Assembly (NCBI GenBank): GCA_009784095.1
Contig: WRDL01000043.1
Span: 1-10,492 of the forward strand
Length of the DNA: 10,492 nt
DNA from: Coriobacteriia bacterium
GTDB taxonomy: Bacteria; Actinomycetota; Coriobacteriia; WRKU01
Reading direction: 5' to 3'
The notes below the pieces were generated by a model. The model saw nothing but the letters and a program-made list of their open reading frames with translations. It was not told the origin of the DNA and ran no database searches. How positions within the stretch are numbered: position 1 is the first letter of the stretch; each line of letters begins with the position of its first letter. Both the position numbers and the translations under genes were made by a program. Shown here piece after piece: positions 1-4,843 of this stretch.

Positions 1-281
1 CGGTCGGCTCACTGGTCGCAGCACCGACCAATCCGACCAAAGCCGGTTATACCTTTGTCGGTTGGTGGACCGACCCGACCGGTGGAGTGCTCTGGAACTT
101 CGCGACCGATACGGTTCCGGGTACCATGACGCTCTACGCGCATTGGACCAAGAACGTAGTGCCACCGGTCACGCCGTCAACTCCGGATACCGGCGATACG
201 AGCGCTCTGATCCCAATGCTGGGTTTGGTGCTCGTCTCTGTTTCGATGATCGCGGTCGCGACTAAGAGAGTGGGACAGTAG
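1..281 (+). CDS. Cell-wall-anchored surface protein with InlB-type B-repeat, C-terminal fragment
   Basis: The reading frame is open from the left edge (first full codon at position 3) to TAG at 279-281, giving the last 92 residues of a larger protein. Residues about 8-48 match one InlB B-repeat / Listeria-Bacteroides repeat (Flg_new): a Pro/Thr-rich lead, then GYTFVGWWTDPTGG, WNF, and the closing TLYAHW. A short Pro/Thr linker (residues 52-61) leads to a sorting signal, TPDTGD (60-65), then a hydrophobic stretch (about 67-86) and the basic tail KR. This is the standard sortase arrangement, with Thr replacing the first Leu of LPxTG. The protein is therefore probably exported and linked to the cell wall; its ligand cannot be inferred. 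The last three codons and stop (Val-Gly-Gln-stop) lie inside the left arm of the palindromic element that follows, so the natural C-terminus may have been altered by that element. The N-terminal part is outside the window. Confidence 0.85.
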   Translation, partial: VGSLVAAPTNPTKAGYTFVGWWTDPTGGVLWNFATDTVPGTMTLYAHWTKNVVPPVTPSTPDTGDTSALIPMLGLVLVSVSMIAVATKRVGQ

Positions 282-396
282 GGTCGGTTCCTTTTGTCCC
301 AAACGTCACCCAGAAAAATGACAGAACGGATCCTTTCGAGGATCCGTTCTCACTTGAGTGAGGGTGGGACAAAAGGAACCGACCCTACTGTCCCAC
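270..396. repeat. 127-bp REP/BIME-like palindromic element
   Basis: Two perfect 32-bp inverted arms (270-301 and 365-396) enclose a 63-bp centre that holds its own hairpin (323-350). Each arm is itself an imperfect palindrome, beginning TGGGACA and ending TGTCCCA, with further pairing inside. This nested design is what a pair of oppositely oriented REP units (a BIME) looks like. It lies in the convergent gap between the surface-protein gene and coaX, a usual place for such elements. From memory, palindromes of the GGGACA...TGTCCC type recur in many bacterial genomes and may be moved by REP-associated tyrosine (Y1) transposases; that link is not shown here, and no transposase is in the window. 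The right arm is followed by a 12-bp tandem duplication (384-395 and 396-407). Confidence 0.8.
323..350 (-). terminator. Hairpin between convergent genes, probable coaX terminator
   Basis: A perfect 12-bp stem (AGAACGGATCCT pairing with AGGATCCGTTCT) has a 4-nt loop, TTCG on the plus strand and CGAA on the minus strand. On the minus strand the stem is followed after three bases (GTCA) by TTTTT (plus-strand A's at 313-317), so it is a plausible intrinsic terminator for coaX. On the plus strand no U-tract follows the stem, so it would be a weaker terminator for the surface-protein gene. It sits at the centre of the larger palindrome. Confidence 0.6.
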
Positions 397-1179
397 CTAC
401 TGTCCCAGTCGCGCGATGCGTTGCAGACCGTAGAGTGTCAGGTCGGTGTCGATGTGCTCGATGCATTCGCACAAAGGCGCGAGAAGCTCCACCAACCCAC
501 CGGTCGCGATCACGGCAGGCTTCTTGGTCTCGCCACGCTGCTTCAGCTCGGCGCAGACCTTCTCGACCAATCCTTGCACCTTGGCGGCTTCACCGAGCAG
601 GAGTCCAGATTGCACCGCGCTGCGCGTCGAGGTGCCGATAGTCGCCTCTGGTGCGACAAGATCGACCGCGGAAAGACGCGCCGCCTGGCTGAACAATGCT
701 TCGGCGCTGGTCTCCAGACCCGGTGAGATGACACCGCCCAAGTAGGCCCCGTTCCCATCGATGACATCGATGTTGGTCGCCGTCCCGAAATCGACGACGA
801 TCGCTGGGGTACCGTAGCGTGCCTGCGCACCGACCGCGTTGGCAAGCCGGTCGGCACCGGCTTCCTGGGGGACATCGAGCAAGATGTCCAGTCCACCACA
901 TGATGCGGCGTCGACGACCAAAATGTCATCGGCTCCGAATGCTTCGGCCAGCGTGACCCAGTGCTCGGTCAGTGAGGGTACCACACTGGCGATGACCACC
1001 TGATCGATACGTTCGAGAGCGATCGCATGGATCGTGAACAGCGAGGTGATCAGCACCTGTAATTCATCAGGCGTCTGAGCCGCGATCGTTGCGATCCGTC
1101 CGGTGTAGACCAGTGTTTCATCCGCATCAAAGATGGCGAATGCCGTTTGCGTATTACCGATATCCACTGCCAGCAGCAT
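397..1179 (-). CDS. coaX: Type III pantothenate kinase
   Basis: CoaX catalyses ATP-dependent phosphorylation of pantothenate, the first step of coenzyme A synthesis, in the cytosol. The 260-residue product has the usual family length and the ASKHA-fold landmarks: the N-terminal phosphate loop DIGNTQT (6-12), the pantothenate-site motif GADR (108-111, with the expected catalytic Asp109), DFGTAT (130-135), GGVISPG (148-154), GTST (182-185) and ATGG (225-228). The ATG start is preceded by AGAGGAGA at suitable spacing. Type III enzymes are typically insensitive to CoA feedback and need a monovalent cation; this is family knowledge. The gene is divergent from the response regulator and convergent with the surface-protein gene. 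The final residues, Leu-Gly-Gln-stop, are encoded by a copy of the 12-bp sequence repeated at the edge of the palindromic element, so the extreme C-terminus may be element-derived. Functional assignment is secure. Confidence 0.96.
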   Translation of the reverse strand: MLLAVDIGNTQTAFAIFDADETLVYTGRIATIAAQTPDELQVLITSLFTIHAIALERIDQVVIASVVPSLTEHWVTLAEAFGADDILVVDAASCGGLDILLDVPQEAGADRLANAVGAQARYGTPAIVVDFGTATNIDVIDGNGAYLGGVISPGLETSAEALFSQAARLSAVDLVAPEATIGTSTRSAVQSGLLLGEAAKVQGLVEKVCAELKQRGETKKPAVIATGGLVELLAPLCECIEHIDTDLTLYGLQRIARLGQ

Positions 1180-1190
1180 GGCTCTCCTCT

Positions 1191-1220
1191 GTCACATAAA
1201 CCGTTACTTAATGGTAAAAT
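1191..1220 (+). promoter_or_regulatory. Putative promoter of the two-component genes
   Basis: TAAAAT at 1215-1220 is preceded by TGG (1212-1214), giving an extended -10 element. A weak -35 candidate, GTCACA (1191-1196, four of six consensus bases), lies 18 bases upstream. Transcription would begin near 1227, leaving a leader of about 46 bases before the response regulator start. Motif-based only. Confidence 0.4.
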
Positions 1221-1224
1221 TCTA
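1219..1224 (-). promoter_or_regulatory. Putative -10 element of coaX, overlapping the divergent -10
   Basis: On the minus strand the bases read TAGAAT, one mismatch from the -10 consensus, and lie 40 bases upstream of the coaX ATG. No convincing -35 was found. It overlaps the plus-strand TAAAAT by two bases; if both are real, coaX and the two-component genes would compete for polymerase. Confidence 0.25.
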
Positions 1225-1272
1225 GCGTAAGAAGGTAGATTTGCGCCACTTGAATCCAGAAGGGGAGGACCC

Positions 1273-1983
1273 ATGTCAGGTCAGCCTATGCGAGTATTAG
1301 TTGTTGATGACGAGCATGCGATAACCGAATTTGTGAGCTATAACCTCAAGCGTGAGGGATATGAGGTCGAGGTCACGCATGACGGAAATTCAGCACTCGA
1401 GATGGCGTTGAACGGATCGTTCGATCTGATAATCCTCGACGTGATGCTTCCCGGAATGAGCGGTTTCGATGTGTGCCAGCGTCTGCGTACCCAATCGGAC
1501 GTCCCCGTCCTGTTCCTGTCTGCCCGTGACACCGAGATCGACAAGGTCGTGGGCCTCGAGATCGGAGGCGACGACTATCTGGCCAAGCCCTTCGGGGTCA
1601 AGGAGCTCAATGCGCGTATCAAGGCGCTTCTGCGCCGCTCGATCGGTGCTGCGGGGCGCGAGATGAGCGACTCTCCGCAGGTCATCGAGGTGGCAGGGGT
1701 CACGCTCGATGAGGCCGGGCACCGAGCTCACAGTAAAAAAGGCGAGATCGCTCTTACCCCGCGTGAGTACGAGCTGCTCTCGTGTTTGATGCGAAACGCC
1801 GGCAAGGTGCTCTCACGTGACGACCTCTTGCAGGACGCATGGGGCTGGGAATACCTCGTGGAGACCAAAACGGTCGACACACACGTGAAAAGGCTACGCG
1901 ATAAACTCGAAGATGCCGGAGTCGACGCGAACCTGGTCGAAACGGTACGCGGGTATGGATATCGCTTCAAAGCTGACAACTAA
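1273..1983 (+). CDS. OmpR/PhoB-family response regulator
   Basis: This is a cytosolic DNA-binding regulator of 236 residues, the normal length. The receiver domain (about 6-120) has the acidic pair Asp12-Asp13, phosphoacceptor Asp56 in LDVMLPG, switch Ser83 and conserved Lys105 in KPF, so it should be phosphorylatable. The C-terminal winged helix (about 137-234) shows the LTPREYELL segment, the VDTHVKRLRDKL recognition helix and the VRGYGYRF wing. The ATG at 1273 is chosen because AGGGGAGG (1261-1268) lies at ideal spacing; a second ATG at 1288 would also keep the whole domain. The histidine kinase gene follows after 28 bases, so they form a cognate pair. The target genes are unknown. The ccm genes downstream on the same strand are candidates, but the sequence does not prove it. 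Confidence 0.95.
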   Translation: MSGQPMRVLVVDDEHAITEFVSYNLKREGYEVEVTHDGNSALEMALNGSFDLIILDVMLPGMSGFDVCQRLRTQSDVPVLFLSARDTEIDKVVGLEIGGDDYLAKPFGVKELNARIKALLRRSIGAAGREMSDSPQVIEVAGVTLDEAGHRAHSKKGEIALTPREYELLSCLMRNAGKVLSRDDLLQDAWGWEYLVETKTVDTHVKRLRDKLEDAGVDANLVETVRGYGYRFKADN

Positions 1984-2011
1984 CCGCACGAAATAAAGAA
2001 AGACCTCACGG

Positions 2012-3160
2012 ATGGCAATACCACAGAACACGGTACGCTCACGTATCGCAAACGCACTGCGAAGGTCGTCGTTTATCTGCACGATCACCATGTTCGGCGC
2101 CGCCCTGACCGCGATGGTACTTCCCGGATACTACGGATGGATCGTGCTGGTCAGTGCCGCCGTGATCATCACGGCGATCGCGTTCTTCGTCGCACAACCG
2201 ACCTCGCTTTCCGTTCTCTCTGAATTCTACAATGCGCTCGAAGCGATATTGGAGTATGCCGCCGGCAAAAAGGACACCCGTGTGAGAAGCGCCGGAGCGC
2301 GCGATGTGCGCCAGCTCGCCGACGCATTCAACAAGGTCGCGGCGGAGAACGAGCGTGCGCTCAAAGCACTCTCGGGTGAGGACGCACGCCAGACCCAGTT
2401 CGTCAGCGACGTCTCCCACGAGATCCGCACGCCGCTCACCACTATCAGCGGCAATGCCGAGCTCATGTTGGTCAGCGAGGATATGCCTCGCGAGGTCCAG
2501 GAACGCTTCTTGACCACGATCGTCGACGAGGCGGGCAGGCTCGGACGCCTTGCGCAGGACCTCGTGACCCTGCAGCGCATCGAAGGCGCGACCGGCGAAC
2601 TCAAACTGCGCAGTTTCAATCCACGCGAATCGGTCGAGCTGGCCGAGCGCGCACTCGAGGCAATATTCGAACTCTACGGGGTGTCGTTCTTTTATAAGGG
2701 AGAGGCACCCAATGTGTTGGGAGATCGTGACCGCATCCAGCAGGTCATCGTGAACCTGGCAGATAATGCGGCGCGCGTCGTCGGCAAGAAGGGCAAGGTA
2801 TGGGTCGAGCTCTCCACCGCGAGCAGGACCGATATCGATCAGAAACTGGTCAAAGCGCACGCGCTCGAGGTCGACACCTACGCGCTTATCGCGGTGTGTG
2901 ACAACGGACCGGGTATCCCCGTCGACGAGGTCAACCGGATATTCGAGCGTCTGTATCGCACCGACGAGTCTCGCGCGCGCAATAGCGGAGGCGCGGGATT
3001 GGGCCTGTCCATCGTAAAGGCGATCGTCGACCGTCACGGCGGTGTGATCGAAGTACAGAATCGTATCGGAGGCGGTATGCAGTTCAGCATCTATCTACCG
3101 GTCCCTCCTGAATTTGACGCGAGTGATGTCGGCACCAAATGGGCCGGTTGGGGGGACTGA
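2012..3160 (+). CDS. Membrane sensor histidine kinase (HAMP, HisKA, HATPase_c)
   Basis: This kinase should autophosphorylate on His and pass phosphate to the response regulator encoded immediately upstream. The 382 residues show two membrane helices (about 21-37 and 44-61) joined by only about six residues, a HAMP-like linker (about 63-115), the H-box SHEIRTPL with His136, an N-box (Asn248 and Asn252), the G1 box DNGPGI (297-302), the F-box IFERLYR (310-316) and the G2 box GGAGLGLSI (326-334). All catalytic boxes are intact. With no external domain it fits the intramembrane-sensing class, which detects membrane events or partner membrane proteins. The ribosome-binding site before the ATG is weak (AAAGAAAG), so translation may depend on coupling with the regulator gene. 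The last residues, after about 364, are a variable tail. The signal sensed is unknown. Confidence 0.93.
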   Translation: MAIPQNTVRSRIANALRRSSFICTITMFGAALTAMVLPGYYGWIVLVSAAVIITAIAFFVAQPTSLSVLSEFYNALEAILEYAAGKKDTRVRSAGARDVRQLADAFNKVAAENERALKALSGEDARQTQFVSDVSHEIRTPLTTISGNAELMLVSEDMPREVQERFLTTIVDEAGRLGRLAQDLVTLQRIEGATGELKLRSFNPRESVELAERALEAIFELYGVSFFYKGEAPNVLGDRDRIQQVIVNLADNAARVVGKKGKVWVELSTASRTDIDQKLVKAHALEVDTYALIAVCDNGPGIPVDEVNRIFERLYRTDESRARNSGGAGLGLSIVKAIVDRHGGVIEVQNRIGGGMQFSIYLPVPPEFDASDVGTKWAGWGD

Positions 3161-3186
3161 TGGAAGTAGGAACAGTGGAGAGCACG

Positions 3187-4098
3187 ATGCCGCAGGTGGT
3201 GAGCATCTCGCTCGGTTCGAGCGCACGCGATCACAAAACACAGATCGATCTGGGCGGTCAGCGTCTTGAGCTGTGGCGCCAAGGTTGCGATAACGACAAA
3301 GAACGTCTCATCGAACGCCTCTGCGAGCTCGATGCGGACCCCAATGTGGTCGCGGTCGGTCTAGGAGGGCTCGATTTCTTCTTGGAAAGCGCGGGAAAGC
3401 GCTACTGGTTCCGCGAAGTCAAACCGCTCAAGCAATATGTCACCCACAAGCCTTTCGTCGGCGGAGGGGGACTGAAAGGAGCGTTCGAGAAGAACGCCGT
3501 GACCTATCTGGCAGACCACGTCGAGGAGGACCTCAAAGACAAGAAGGTCCTGTGTATAAGCGGGCTCGATCGATGGGGTCTGGCCTGCGGATTTGAGGAG
3601 TTGGGTGCCTCGGTCAGGTACGGGGATCTGCTCTGGGCGCTCGGTATTCCACACGTGATCGGCTCGCAAGAGGCCTTCATCCGGCTCGTGCACCTGCTCG
3701 CTCCGCTGGCCGTCCAGCTCCCCTTTGCGATGCTCTATGACAGCAACGCCGATCACCATACCGAGCCACAAACGAACGCCATGGCCGAGCGGGAATACCA
3801 CAACGCCGATATTTTCATCGGCGACTACAAGATGATCATCAAATATCTTCCCCGTGACATGGAGGGCAAGTGGGTCATCACGAACACCACGACCGCCCAA
3901 GATGTCGAGTTCCTACGCTCGCGCGGCGTCGAACTGCTCGTGACCACGACCCCGCGTCTGGAGGGTCGTAGCTTCGGGACGAACCTGATCGAAGCAAGTC
4001 TGATCGCGCTTGACGGTGCATCCGAGGCGCTTGAACCTCAGCGCTATGTAGAACTGGCACACGAGCTTGGCATAGAGCCGAGCATGGTCTATCTGTGA
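3187..4098 (+). CDS. Conserved protein of the so-called quinate 5-dehydrogenase family
   Basis: This is a soluble 303-residue protein with no signal peptide or membrane segment. From memory it belongs to a family in anaerobic Firmicutes and Actinobacteria that databases often label 'quinate 5-dehydrogenase', recognisable by the start VVSISLGSS (4-12), the GLGGLD motif (58-63), VGGGGLK (91-97), the segment VITNTTTAQD (230-239), and TTTPRLEGRSFGTN (253-266). I do not see the shikimate/quinate dehydrogenase catalytic Lys-Asp pair or a clear GxGxxG dinucleotide loop, so the activity should be treated as unproven. The ATG at 3187 is chosen because GGAG (3177-3180) precedes it by six bases and family members begin just before VVSISLG. 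An alternative ATG at 3160 overlaps the kinase stop codon and would add nine residues. It follows the two-component genes closely, probably in one transcript, and precedes the ccm operon. Confidence 0.75.
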   Translation: MPQVVSISLGSSARDHKTQIDLGGQRLELWRQGCDNDKERLIERLCELDADPNVVAVGLGGLDFFLESAGKRYWFREVKPLKQYVTHKPFVGGGGLKGAFEKNAVTYLADHVEEDLKDKKVLCISGLDRWGLACGFEELGASVRYGDLLWALGIPHVIGSQEAFIRLVHLLAPLAVQLPFAMLYDSNADHHTEPQTNAMAEREYHNADIFIGDYKMIIKYLPRDMEGKWVITNTTTAQDVEFLRSRGVELLVTTTPRLEGRSFGTNLIEASLIALDGASEALEPQRYVELAHELGIEPSMVYL

Positions 4099-4104
4099 TA
4101 AAAT
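4096..4104 (+). promoter_or_regulatory. Putative extended -10 promoter for the ccm operon
   Basis: TGA followed by TAAAAT forms an extended -10 element overlapping the stop codon of the preceding gene (stop at 4096-4098), with transcription expected near 4111. No good -35 is visible. The same TGN-TAAAAT form occurs before the response regulator gene. A perfect 9-bp inverted repeat (CGAGCTTGG at 4062-4070 and CCAAGCTCG at 4126-4134) brackets it. The ccm genes may also be read from upstream. Confidence 0.4.
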
Positions 4105-4145
4105 AATCGGCAGTTCAGGCAACTCCCAAGCTCGAAAGGAAGCAT

Positions 4146-4829
4146 ATGAACAAACGCGCTCGAAATCGCCTTATCGGCATTTCCGTCATTATCGTTTTGG
4201 GGGTCATTGCGCTTTTTGCAACGCTGAGTGCGAATACCAGCTCATATAACATGACCGTCGCTGAAGCCGCGCAGGCCGAGAACGTCGGCAAACGCGTCAA
4301 AGTGAGCGGAATCGTCGTGAACGGCTCATGGGACCGAAGGACCAATCCGATGCGATTTGAGATCCGTGATGAGGATGACACCGATGGCACCGGTGCGGTG
4401 ATCACCGTCGTCTACGCGGGCGCGACCGTTCCCTCGACGTTCGGCGATGGCGTGACCGCGATCGTCACCGGCGAGATGGAAGATGATGCGACGATCAGAT
4501 CGAGCGAGATGATCACCAAGTGCCCCTCGAAATATGAATCAGCGACCGACGCATACAAAGTGCTCCAACTCAAAGAGAGGGCCGATGCGATGATCGGCGT
4601 ACCGGTCAGGGTCGCCGGATTTGTCAAGGACGGCAAGGTCAATCCTCCGGGATCGGCCGTGCGCTTCATCCTGGTCGACGAACAAGGCTCGCCCGCCGAG
4701 CTTAACGTGACCTTCGAGGACGCGCTGCCCGATGAGGTGGAATCGACCGACACCAAGTTGGTACTGACCGGAGAGATGAACAGTAACGGCGCGTTCGACG
4801 CGGTCAGCGTCGCTCTCGACAGAAACTAG
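4146..4829 (+). CDS. ccmE: CcmE-type heme chaperone, Cys variant, with a second OB-like domain
   Basis: CcmE is a membrane-anchored heme chaperone on the outer face of the cytoplasmic membrane: it takes heme from CcmC/CcmABD and delivers it to CcmF. The 227-residue product has a single N-terminal anchor (about 9-28) and a CcmE-like beta-barrel (about 36-125) with TVAEAAQ, VGKRVKVSGIV and AIVTGEM. The heme-attachment site reads CPSKY (Cys126, Tyr130), a CxxxY motif in place of the classical HxxxY, as known from Desulfovibrio-type systems. A second domain (about 137-224) repeats the pattern: IGVPVRVAGFV, VRFILVDEQG and LVLTGEM align with the first domain, but it has no Cys/His attachment motif. 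Typical CcmE is about 130-160 residues, so this one is long. AAAGGA lies six to eleven bases before the ATG. ccmF follows after 14 bases. The family assignment rests on fold-like motifs, the CxxxY site and operon position. Confidence 0.85.
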   Translation: MNKRARNRLIGISVIIVLGVIALFATLSANTSSYNMTVAEAAQAENVGKRVKVSGIVVNGSWDRRTNPMRFEIRDEDDTDGTGAVITVVYAGATVPSTFGDGVTAIVTGEMEDDATIRSSEMITKCPSKYESATDAYKVLQLKERADAMIGVPVRVAGFVKDGKVNPPGSAVRFILVDEQGSPAELNVTFEDALPDEVESTDTKLVLTGEMNSNGAFDAVSVALDRN

Positions 4830-4843
4830 AAAGAAGAGTATTT

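Noticed and set aside
270..396. CRISPR array or IS terminal inverted repeats
   Set aside because: There are only two copies, inverted rather than direct, with a 63-bp centre too short for a transposase and no target-site duplication visible.
294..745. Plus-strand open frames over the 3' half of coaX
   Set aside because: Arg/Ser-rich translations in the antisense direction of a certain gene; no motif or ribosome-binding site.
2039..3037. Long minus-strand open frame opposite the histidine kinase gene (332 codons)
   Set aside because: It lies wholly within the kinase gene, reads as Asp/Arg/Gly-rich low-similarity sequence, and is the usual antisense by-product of GC-rich codon use. The plus strand has every kinase box intact.
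3139..3186. Earlier starts (3139, 3160) for the 303-residue protein
   Set aside because: 3139 lies well inside the kinase gene. 3160 has only a G-run four bases away. 3187 has a better spaced GGAG and matches the family start.
3361..3900. Minus-strand open frame opposite the 303-residue conserved protein
   Set aside because: No recognisable motif, and the plus-strand gene is strongly supported by family motifs and a ribosome-binding site.
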